This document shows positions 8,297 to 16,556 of a stretch of DNA of 64,000 bases, piece by piece (within the stretch, counting starts at the first letter, position 1; each line of letters opens with the position of its first letter). A model generated the notes under the pieces. The model did not search any database, was not told the DNA's origin, and saw nothing but the letters and a program-made list of their open reading frames with translations. A program made the translations under genes and the position numbers. Source of the stretch: JBBROS01 sp963752225 (GTDB lineage: Bacteria > Pseudomonadota > Alphaproteobacteria > Acetobacterales > Acetobacteraceae); NCBI GenBank assembly GCA_963752225.1, contig CAVVXS010000005.1, positions 124,001 to 188,000 of the forward strand, in the 5' to 3' direction.

Positions 8297-8320
8297 AGGC
8301 GGCGCAGCGATGCGCCGCCT
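8297..8320 (+). terminator. Hairpin terminator after the stress-type gene
   Basis: AGGCGGCGCA (8297-8306), loop GCGA, and TGCGCCGCCT (8311-8320) form a perfect 10-bp stem, followed by TTCGCTTGT. It fits a Rho-independent terminator with a weak T tract, separating the stress-type gene from the polyketide synthase. Confidence 0.7.
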
Positions 8321-8343
8321 TTCGCTTGTCCGGACCGCGCCCC

Positions 8344-9444
8344 ATGTCCGTTGAAACGGGAGCACACGCCCTGACCGAACCGCACATTGCCCACCTGAAC
8401 CGCATTGCGACCGCCAACCCCGCCAATGACGTGCACGAGGCGTTCCTCAGCTTCGCCCGAGGCAGTCTGACGGACCCGCGGGCCCGGCGCCTGTTCGACC
8501 GCATGGCCGACCGGTCCGGGGTCGCCCACCGGTTCTCTCACCTCGTGCCGGCCGAGTTCGATGGACCTTCGCTCGACACCACCGGCTTCTACCGGCGCGG
8601 CGCCTTCCCGGGCACCGGGGCGCGGATGCAGGCGTATGAGCGGGCCGGCACCGACCTTGCGCTGCAGGCGGTCGAGAAGCTCGACCCCGGCCCGGTCACC
8701 CACCTGATCGTCGCCAGTTGCACCGGCTTCGTCGCGCCCGGAATCGACCAAATCCTGGCCGAGCGGCTGACCCTCGGCGCCAACATCCGGCGCACGCTGG
8801 TGGGCTTCATGGGCTGCTACGCCGCCGTCCCGGCGTTGCGCCTGGCCCAGCAGGCGATACAGGCCGACCCATCCGCTCGGGTGCTGGTGGTGGCACTCGA
8901 ACTGTGCACGCTGCACCTGCAGGAAACCGACGACATCGAGACGGTGCTCTCGTTCCTGATCTTCGGTGACGGCGCCGCCGCCGCGCTGGTCACGGCCGAG
9001 CCGCACGGCATCGCGCTCGGCGCCTTCCATGCGACCACCATCCCGGACACGCGCGACCTGATCACCTGGCGCATCGGCGACCAGGGCTTCGACATGCACC
9101 TGAGCGGCAAGGTGCCGGGCGCCATCGCTGCGGCGTTGCGGCTCGAGACCGAGCGCAACGACCGCGGCGGCATGCTGGCCGGCGACGAGCCGTCGGATTT
9201 CGCGCTGTGGGCGGTGCATGCCGGCGGCCGGACCGTGCTGGACGCGGTCGAGCAGGGCCTGCGCTTGCCGGCCGACGCGCTCAGCCATTCGCGCGCCGTG
9301 CTCAACGACGTCGGCAACGTGTCGTCGGCGACGCTCGGCTTCGTGCTCGAGCGGATGCTGGCGAGCGAGACGACCGGTCCCGGCATGGCGATCGCGTTCG
9401 GTCCGGGATTATGCGCCGAAACCTTCCGCTTCGCCCGGGTGTGA
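8344..9444 (+). CDS. Type III polyketide synthase (chalcone/stilbene synthase family)
   Basis: The 366-aa thiolase-fold enzyme has the full Cys-His-Asn triad: C158 in LVGFMGCYAA, His in WAVHAGG and Asn in GNVSSATLGF, plus the C-terminal AFGPGLCAE loop. Such enzymes extend an acyl-CoA starter with malonyl-CoA and cyclise it. In bacteria the usual products are alkylresorcinols, alkylpyrones or phloroglucinols, and the product here cannot be read from sequence. ATG 8344 is preferred. An in-frame TTG at 8326 lies just after the terminator hairpin. An FAD-dependent reductase follows after 22 bases, so the two probably act in one small lipid or pigment pathway. Confidence 0.92.
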   Translation: MSVETGAHALTEPHIAHLNRIATANPANDVHEAFLSFARGSLTDPRARRLFDRMADRSGVAHRFSHLVPAEFDGPSLDTTGFYRRGAFPGTGARMQAYERAGTDLALQAVEKLDPGPVTHLIVASCTGFVAPGIDQILAERLTLGANIRRTLVGFMGCYAAVPALRLAQQAIQADPSARVLVVALELCTLHLQETDDIETVLSFLIFGDGAAAALVTAEPHGIALGAFHATTIPDTRDLITWRIGDQGFDMHLSGKVPGAIAAALRLETERNDRGGMLAGDEPSDFALWAVHAGGRTVLDAVEQGLRLPADALSHSRAVLNDVGNVSSATLGFVLERMLASETTGPGMAIAFGPGLCAETFRFARV

Positions 9445-9466
9445 CGATGCCGGGTTCCGTCGGCCG

Positions 9467-10582
9467 ATGATGGTCCTGGTCGGCGGCGGCGGCTTGGCCG
9501 GTGCTGCCGCGGCCTGCCTGCTGGGCGCCGAGGCGACGCTGATCGAGCGGGAAACCGGGCCGCACGACAAGATCTGCGGCGAGTTCATCAGTTGGGAAGC
9601 CCAAGCCATGCTCCGCCGCCTGGGCGTCGACGCCGAAGCGCTGGGGGCGGCGCCGATCGACGCAGTCCGGCTGGTGCACGGCGGCACCGTGGTGCGGTCG
9701 GCGCTGCCGGGCCGCGGCATGGGGCTGTCGCGGCGGGTGCTGGACGAAGCGGTGCTGGCCGAGGCCGCTCGCCGCGGCGCCACCATTCGGCGCGGAGCGG
9801 CGATCAGGCGGCTGCTGCCGCATGGGTTCGACGTGGACGGGATGGGACGTCTTGAAGCCGGGCGCGTATTGCTGGCGACGGGCAAGCACGATCTGCGCGA
9901 CGGCCGTCGCCGCGGCACGCCGGCCCCGCTGATCGGGCTCAAGATGGCCTATGAGCTCGCGCCGGAGCAGCGGGCGGCACTGGCCGGGCACGTCGAGATC
10001 GTCCTGTTCCCCGGTGGCTATGCCGGGCTGCAGCCGATTGAACGGGGCCGGGCCAATCTCTGCCTGCTGATCGGCCGACGCGCATTCGACGACGCCGGAG
10101 CGACTTGGCCCGGCGTCATCGCCACGCTCAAAGGCGCCAGCCCGCATCTGGCGGCGCGCCTGTACGGCGCCCGCGAGCAGATGGCTCGCCCGGCCGCCAT
10201 CGCCGGCGTGCCCTACGGCTTCCTGCACCGCCCCATTGCCGCCGATCCGGGCAGCGTGTTCCGGCTCGGCGACCAGATGGCCGTCATCCCGAGCTTCAGC
10301 GGCGACGGCATGGCGATCGCCCTGCACACCGCCTTCGCCGCCGCGGCCCACGCCGGCAGCGCTGACAGCTACCACCAACAGATGCGCCGGGATCTGGCCG
10401 GCCAACTGCGCCGCGCGTCGGCGCTGCACCGCCTGGGCCTGACTTACCCCGGTGCGCTGATCGGGGCGGTGCGCGCCTGGCCGGGAGCGCTCGCCTGGGT
10501 CGCCCGGCTCACCCGGGTACCGGGCCCGGCCGTGCTTCCCGCTGCCGTCGGCGCCCGTTGGCCCGAGCACGCCGGCGCGTAA
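9467..10582 (+). CDS. FAD-dependent oxidoreductase (geranylgeranyl reductase / monooxygenase type)
   Basis: The 371-aa flavoprotein begins MMVLVGGGGLAGAAAACLL, a dinucleotide-binding GxGxxG-type fold. It has the CGEFISWEAQ block common in geranylgeranyl-reductase-like proteins and a late FAD motif, RLGDQMAVIPSFSGDGMAIA (G-D). Downstream of a type III PKS it may hydroxylate, reduce or otherwise tailor the polyketide; that is inference from the two-gene arrangement. The C-terminus (LTYPGALIGAVRAWPGALAWVARL) is hydrophobic and may touch the membrane. It ends six bases before the convergent hydrolase stop. Confidence 0.85.
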   Translation: MMVLVGGGGLAGAAAACLLGAEATLIERETGPHDKICGEFISWEAQAMLRRLGVDAEALGAAPIDAVRLVHGGTVVRSALPGRGMGLSRRVLDEAVLAEAARRGATIRRGAAIRRLLPHGFDVDGMGRLEAGRVLLATGKHDLRDGRRRGTPAPLIGLKMAYELAPEQRAALAGHVEIVLFPGGYAGLQPIERGRANLCLLIGRRAFDDAGATWPGVIATLKGASPHLAARLYGAREQMARPAAIAGVPYGFLHRPIAADPGSVFRLGDQMAVIPSFSGDGMAIALHTAFAAAAHAGSADSYHQQMRRDLAGQLRRASALHRLGLTYPGALIGAVRAWPGALAWVARLTRVPGPAVLPAAVGARWPEHAGA

Positions 10583-10588
10583 AATCCT

Positions 10589-11458
10589 TCAGAAGCTGGC
10601 GTCGGCGACGAACCGCAGGATCTCGTCCCGCATCTCGTCCGGCGCATCGACGCGGATCGAATGGCTGGCCTCCTCGAACACGCGCAGCCGCGAGCCGGGG
10701 AGCAGCCGGTGGATCTCCTCGGAGAATTCGGGGGCGCAGATCCAGTCGTGCCGTCCGGCCAGGATCAACGCCGGCGCGGTGACGTGCTTCAGCTCCGGCC
10801 GCAGGTCCATCGTCCGCAGGAACCCGTCCGGGCCGAAGGCGCGGTTGAGCGGTTCCGGGGAAGGCGTCGAACGCCCGCGCATGGCGCCCGCGGCGGCGGC
10901 GTCGTATTTGCGGGAATAAAGCGGTCCCATGACCTCGTAGAAGTGCTGCAGCTCGGCCGGCGTTTGAAAGCCGCCGGCCCAAAGAGTGTCGCAGACGCGC
11001 CGCTGCTCCGGGGTGCCGCGCTCGCGCACGATGGCCTGCGCCCGCTCGACGAACCCGCCATGCGCCGCGGTCACGATCAGCACGAGATGCGACACCGCGT
11101 CCGGGTAGCGGGCGGCGTGCGCCATCGCCACCATGCCGCCATAGCTGGTGCCGATGCTGACCACCGGTCCGAGGCCGAGGTGGCGGCGCAGCGCCTCCAT
11201 GTCGTCCACGTTCTCGTCGAGCGTGTAGCGGGCCGGGTCGCCGCGTGCCGAGCGTCCTTGGCCACGGTGGTCGAAGTAGATCAGCTGCAACTGCTCGGCC
11301 ATGGGCGTGAAGGCCGGCTTGAAGCCGCTATGGTCGCCGCCGGGTCCGCCATGGATCACCATGGCCGGCCGGTGTTCGCGCATGCCGCCGCCGTCGGGCA
11401 CCAGGCCGGCGCCTTCGACGTCGAAGTAGATCTCGGTCCCCCGCACTGCTGCCCGCAT
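10589..11458 (-). CDS. Alpha/beta hydrolase, proline iminopeptidase-like
   Basis: The 289-aa hydrolase has the oxyanion HGGPGG motif typical of S33 peptidases, the nucleophile elbow GTSYGG, a catalytic Asp region (AGRHDWICAP) and a late His (EEASHSIRVD). The HGGPGG signature and the FDHRGQGRSARG strand match prolyl aminopeptidase-like enzymes, which release N-terminal proline, although many relatives act on other amides or esters. No signal peptide is seen, so it is cytoplasmic. Its start lies five bases from the stop of the glycosyltransferase upstream on the same strand, so the two may share a transcript. Confidence 0.85.
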   Translation of the reverse strand: MRAAVRGTEIYFDVEGAGLVPDGGGMREHRPAMVIHGGPGGDHSGFKPAFTPMAEQLQLIYFDHRGQGRSARGDPARYTLDENVDDMEALRRHLGLGPVVSIGTSYGGMVAMAHAARYPDAVSHLVLIVTAAHGGFVERAQAIVRERGTPEQRRVCDTLWAGGFQTPAELQHFYEVMGPLYSRKYDAAAAGAMRGRSTPSPEPLNRAFGPDGFLRTMDLRPELKHVTAPALILAGRHDWICAPEFSEEIHRLLPGSRLRVFEEASHSIRVDAPDEMRDEILRFVADASF

Positions 11459-11462
11459 TGGT

Positions 11463-12662
11463 CTACTCCGCTGCTACCGCGACGCCAGGAGTCATGATCT
11501 CAGGCCGGGCCTGGCGTATCACCGACGGTGCAATGCGGTGTTGCCTTGCCTCGCCGATCAGCCGGGCCATGCGGCGCCAGATCTCGTCCCACGCCAGCGG
11601 CGCGATCGCCGCGTCGGCCTCGGCGCGCCACGCGCCGGGCGCCTGGTTCTGGATGCGGGCGCGATCGATCGCGTCGGCGAAGCCAGCCGCGGTCTCGGTC
11701 ACGTGCACTGCCTCGAGCGCGCCGAAGCACCGCTCGACGTCCGTGATCGCGGTGGACACGACCGGCCGTCCGGCCGCCAGGTATTCCGGCGTCTTGGTCG
11801 GGCTGATGTAGCGGGTCGCCGCGTTGCGGGCGAACGGCATCAGCGCCACGTCCCAATGCGCCACGTAGTCCGGCAGTGCCGCGTACGGCTTCGGCCCGAG
11901 GTAATGGATGTTCGGCCGCCGCGGCAGCTCGGCGGCGTCGATCTTCGCGATCGGGCCCAGCATCACGAACTGCACGTCCGGGCGCCGGTCGGCCACGTCG
12001 GCCAGCAGCGCGCCATCGAGCCGTTCGTCGAGCACGCCGAAGAACCCGGCCCGCGGCGAGCCGATCCCGCGCTGATCCGGCGGCTCCGGACGGGGACCGC
12101 GCGCAGGCCGGAAATGGTCGGCGTCGACGCCGCTCGGGAAGCAGTGCACATGCCGGTGCCGATCGCGCTTGGCCTCGAACAGGCTCTGGCCTCCGGTGAA
12201 CACCAGGTCGCAGCGCGCCATCAACCGCCGTTCCCGCGCCGGCAGTTCGGGATCGGCGTTAAGGAACGCCGACAGCTCATCCATGCAGTCGTACAGCGTG
12301 AGCGATCCCTGCAGATGCCCGGCGAATTCGAGCGCATGCGGGGTATAGAACCACAGGATCGGCAGCGAGATGCCGTGCTCGGCGACCAGCTGGTCCATGA
12401 GGCGCCGCAGAGCCGGGTCATACTCGGCCCAGTCGATGCCGTTGGGCAGCACGGGCTGCACCAGGTGGACGCCCTCGTCGGTCCGCCGCACCTCGAGCCG
12501 GGGCGCGCCGCCATCGGCCCAGGATGGCTCCTCGACAAAGAACACCCGCATGGTTTGCGCCGCTCGGGTCATGAGGTGCTGCGGGCGTTGGAACACAAAC
12601 TCCCACTTCAGGTGGGAGAAACAGACCAGGTCGATGGGAGCGTGCGGCGGCGGTCGAGACAT
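11463..12662 (-). CDS. Glycosyltransferase, GT4/GT1-like
   Basis: The 399-aa protein begins MSRPPPHAPIDLVCFSHLKWEFVFQRPQHL, an N-terminus seen in glycosyltransferases that often neighbour UDP-galactopyranose mutase. The second Rossmann half carries PTKTPEYLAAGRPVVSTAI, the nucleotide-sugar-binding E-x-x-A-x-G-x-P region of GT-B enzymes. It should transfer a sugar from a nucleotide donor in the cytoplasm; donor and acceptor are unknown. The open reading frame runs far upstream on the minus strand because of high GC; the Met at 12662 fits the family start. It is divergent from topoisomerase IB across 93 bp. Confidence 0.85.
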   Translation of the reverse strand: MSRPPPHAPIDLVCFSHLKWEFVFQRPQHLMTRAAQTMRVFFVEEPSWADGGAPRLEVRRTDEGVHLVQPVLPNGIDWAEYDPALRRLMDQLVAEHGISLPILWFYTPHALEFAGHLQGSLTLYDCMDELSAFLNADPELPARERRLMARCDLVFTGGQSLFEAKRDRHRHVHCFPSGVDADHFRPARGPRPEPPDQRGIGSPRAGFFGVLDERLDGALLADVADRRPDVQFVMLGPIAKIDAAELPRRPNIHYLGPKPYAALPDYVAHWDVALMPFARNAATRYISPTKTPEYLAAGRPVVSTAITDVERCFGALEAVHVTETAAGFADAIDRARIQNQAPGAWRAEADAAIAPLAWDEIWRRMARLIGEARQHRIAPSVIRQARPEIMTPGVAVAAE

Positions 12663-12755
12663 GCGTTTCTTTGAACCTGGCCAGTATAGGACGACAACGG
12701 CCATCCCGCAGCGGAGGTTCAGTCCCAAGGTCGCGCCGAAGGTCACAAACCTGCC

Positions 12756-13919
12756 ATGGATGCAACCGTCGCGAGCAGCCGATGTTTGCCACACATGTCT
12801 ACATCTGCCGCGCCAGCGCCGTCCGACGAGCCCATCCTTGACCCGCGGCAAGCCGCGAAAGCGGCCAAGCTGCTCTACGTCACCGATAAGAAGCCCGGCA
12901 TCCGCCGGGAACGCGACGGGGAAACGTGGCGGTTCTTCAAGCCGGACGGCAGCGAGGTCACCGACGAGGACGAGATCGCGCGCATCAAGAAGCTGGCGAT
13001 CCCGCCGGCCTACGTTGACGTCTGGATCTGCCCGAATCCGCGCGGCCACCTGCAAGCCGTCGGCCGCGACGCGCGGGGGCGCAAGCAGTATCGCTACCAC
13101 CCGCGCTGGCGCATGACCCGCGACGAGGCGAAATACTCCCGCATGCTCGTGTTCGGCCGGGCGCTGCCGACCATCCGCGCGCAGGTGCAGCGGGATCTCT
13201 CCCGGCCGGGGCTGCCCAAGCCGAAGGTGATCGCGGCCATCGTGGCATTGCTCGAGAAGACCATGATGCGGGTCGGCAATGAGGAGTATGCCAAGCAGAA
13301 TGGCAGCTTCGGCTTGACCACGCTGCGGGCCCGCCATGCCAAGGTGAAGGGCGGCCACGTGGTGTTCGATTTCAAGGGCAAGCACGGCATCAAGCATCAT
13401 ATCGATCTGTCGGACCGGCGCCTGGCCAATCTGGTGGCGAAGTGCCAGGACCTGCCGGGCCAGGATCTGTTCCAATACGAAGACGAGGACGGCGGTCTTC
13501 ATCACGTCACCAGCGACGACGTCAATGACTACTTGCAGGAGGTCAGCGGCGAGGAAATCACCGCCAAGGATTTCCGCACCTGGGCCGGGACCAACGCGGC
13601 CGCGGCGGCGCTGAAGGAGTTGGAACGGTTCGATTCCGCCACGATGGCGAAGAAGAACGTCGTACAGGCGGTCGAGCACGTCGCCAAGCAACTCGGCAAC
13701 ACGCCGGCGATCTGCCGCAAGTGCTACATCCACCCGGCGGTGTTCGAAGGCTACCTCGACGGCAGTTTGCTCGAGGGGCTGAAGGAGCGGGCCGACGAGA
13801 TGCTGGAGGAGGGTGCCGCATCCGGGCTGACGGCGGAGGAGGCTGCCATTACCGCCTATCTTAGCCGCCGTCTCGGCGAGGCGCTGCACGATCCCAAGGC
13901 CAAGGCCCTCAAACCCTGA
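12756..13919 (+). CDS. DNA topoisomerase IB (poxvirus-like)
   Basis: The 387-aa product matches the bacterial type IB topoisomerase family. It has an N-terminal DNA-binding beta domain (YVDVWICPNPRGHLQAVGRD), the catalytic arginine block MRVGNEEYAKQNGSFGLTTLR, a second active-site region DFRTWAGTNAAA, and the nucleophilic tyrosine in ICRKCYIHPAV (about residue 320). It relaxes supercoils through a 3'-phosphotyrosine intermediate. The listed start gives 13 poorly conserved residues; Met at 12795 (MSTSAAPAP) is an equally likely start. It stands alone on the plus strand with a divergent glycosyltransferase behind it. Confidence 0.93.
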   Translation: MDATVASSRCLPHMSTSAAPAPSDEPILDPRQAAKAAKLLYVTDKKPGIRRERDGETWRFFKPDGSEVTDEDEIARIKKLAIPPAYVDVWICPNPRGHLQAVGRDARGRKQYRYHPRWRMTRDEAKYSRMLVFGRALPTIRAQVQRDLSRPGLPKPKVIAAIVALLEKTMMRVGNEEYAKQNGSFGLTTLRARHAKVKGGHVVFDFKGKHGIKHHIDLSDRRLANLVAKCQDLPGQDLFQYEDEDGGLHHVTSDDVNDYLQEVSGEEITAKDFRTWAGTNAAAAALKELERFDSATMAKKNVVQAVEHVAKQLGNTPAICRKCYIHPAVFEGYLDGSLLEGLKERADEMLEEGAASGLTAEEAAITAYLSRRLGEALHDPKAKALKP

Positions 13920-13955
13920 CGCATCGCGCTTGACACGGCCGCCCCGCCCCGCATC

Positions 13956-14762
13956 GTGACGGCAACGATAGCGGAGGCGGCGGTGGACGACAGCGTGCTG
14001 GTCGAGCGCGAGGGGCCGATCCTCCGCCTGACGCTGAACCGGCCCGACCGGATCAACGCCTTCAACGCAACCTTGCAGCACGCCTTGTCGGCCGGACTGG
14101 CGTTGGCGGCTGACGATCCCGGCGTGGGCGTGGTGCTGCTGACCGGCGCCGGGCGCGGCTTCTGCTCCGGGCAGGATCTCGGGGAGGTCGGCCCGGGCGT
14201 CGACCTCGGCGAGGCGCTCGAGCAAGGCTGGAACCCGCTGATCCGATCGATCCGGGCACTGCCGAAACCGGTCGTGTGCGCCGTGCATGGCATGGCCGCC
14301 GGCGCGGGCGCCAATCTCGCCTTGGCCTGCGACATCGTGGTGGCCGCCGAGAGCGCCCGCTTCGTCCAAGCCTTCGTCCGCATCGGCCTGATCCCGGATG
14401 TGGGCGGCACCTGGCTGCTGCCGCGACTGGCCGGCGACGCCCGGGCCCGCGCGATGGCGATGCTGGGCGAGCCGATCACCGCGGCGCAGGCTGAAAGCTG
14501 GGGCTTGATCTGGCGCACCGTGCCCGACGAGGCGCTGCTGCCGGAGGCGACCCGTATCGCCGGGCAGCTTGCATCCATGCCGGCGCAATCGCTGCGGCTG
14601 ATCAAGCAGGCGCTGGAACAGTCGGCGAGCAACAGCCTCGACGCCCAGCTCGACGTCGAGCGCGACCTGCAGCGCGAGGCGGGCTTCACGCCGGACTTTA
14701 CCGAGGGTGTCCGGGCCTTCCTGGAGAAACGGCCACCCCGCTTCACCGGCCGCCCGGCTTGA
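13956..14762 (+). CDS. paaG: Enoyl-CoA hydratase/isomerase, PaaG-like
   Basis: The 268-aa crotonase-fold enzyme has the CoA/oxyanion segments GRGFCSGQDLGE and HGMAAGAGANLALACDIV, and FVRIGLIPDVGGTWLLPRL, the last close to PaaG. PaaG isomerises ring-1,2-epoxyphenylacetyl-CoA to the oxepin in phenylacetate degradation. A GTG start at 13956 gives the usual length. It overlaps paaI by four bases and belongs to a paaG-paaI-paaK operon. The ring epoxidase genes paaABCE are not in this window, so a general enoyl-CoA hydratase role cannot be excluded. Confidence 0.85.
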   Translation: MTATIAEAAVDDSVLVEREGPILRLTLNRPDRINAFNATLQHALSAGLALAADDPGVGVVLLTGAGRGFCSGQDLGEVGPGVDLGEALEQGWNPLIRSIRALPKPVVCAVHGMAAGAGANLALACDIVVAAESARFVQAFVRIGLIPDVGGTWLLPRLAGDARARAMAMLGEPITAAQAESWGLIWRTVPDEALLPEATRIAGQLASMPAQSLRLIKQALEQSASNSLDAQLDVERDLQREAGFTPDFTEGVRAFLEKRPPRFTGRPA

Positions 14763-15188
14763 CCATCCAAGACGCTGCCAGCGCCCGCGCCGAGGCGGCC
14801 GCCGCGGCGATGTGGGCCCGCGACCGCGCCAGCGCCGGGCTCGGCATGGTGCTCGATCATGTCGGGCCGGGTATGGCAACGCTGTCGATGCAGGTCGATG
14901 CGCACATGCTCAACGGACACGAAACCTGCCATGGCGGGTTCGTGTTCGCGCTTGCCGACAGCGCCTTCGCCTTCGCCTGCAACAGCGATGGGGTCGGCAG
15001 CGTCGCGGCCCACTGCTCGATCTTCTTTCTCCGCCCCGTCCGCGCCGGGGAGCGGTTGGTTGCGACCGCGCTCGAGCGCCACCGCGAAGGCCCCAGCGGC
15101 CTCTACGACGTTCGGGTCACGTCCGGCGACGCGGTCGTGGCCGAGTTCCGCGGCCATTCGCGCACCACCGCGCATCGTTGGCTGCCCG

Positions 15189-15199
<11 letters not shown>
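14759..15199 (+). CDS. paaI: Hydroxyphenylacetyl-CoA thioesterase PaaI
   Basis: The 146-aa hotdog-fold thioesterase carries the PaaI signature NGHETCHGGFVFALADSAFAFACNS, with the catalytic Asp in the long helix. PaaI hydrolyses dead-end or trapped phenylacetyl-CoA derivatives and so protects the CoA pool. It starts with TTG inside the paaG stop (14759-14762) and overlaps paaK by 11 bases, so all three are probably translationally coupled. Length and order are as in known paa operons. Confidence 0.9.
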
Positions 15200-16490
<1,291 letters not shown>

Positions 16491-16514
16491 CCGGGCGGAG
16501 GCGGCGGACCCGAC

Positions 16515-16532
16515 ACGGGCCTTGCGGCCCGT
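16515..16532 (+). terminator. Hairpin between paaK and hpnN
   Basis: ACGGGCC (16515-16521), loop TTGC, and GGCCCGT (16526-16532) form a 7-bp GC stem 25 bases after paaK. There is no T-run, so termination would be weak or Rho-assisted; it may still separate the paa and hopanoid units. Confidence 0.4.
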
Positions 16533-16556
16533 CCGCGCTTCGGCTTTAGCCACGCC

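Noticed and set aside
13930..13935. TTGACA box before paaG
   Set aside because: It lies only 20 bases from the GTG start, leaving no room for a -10 element and leader; it probably arises by chance.
12663..14879. Upstream extension of the minus-strand glycosyltransferase frame
   Set aside because: The extension overlaps topoisomerase IB and paaG and carries no glycosyltransferase sequence; the family N-terminus is at 12662.
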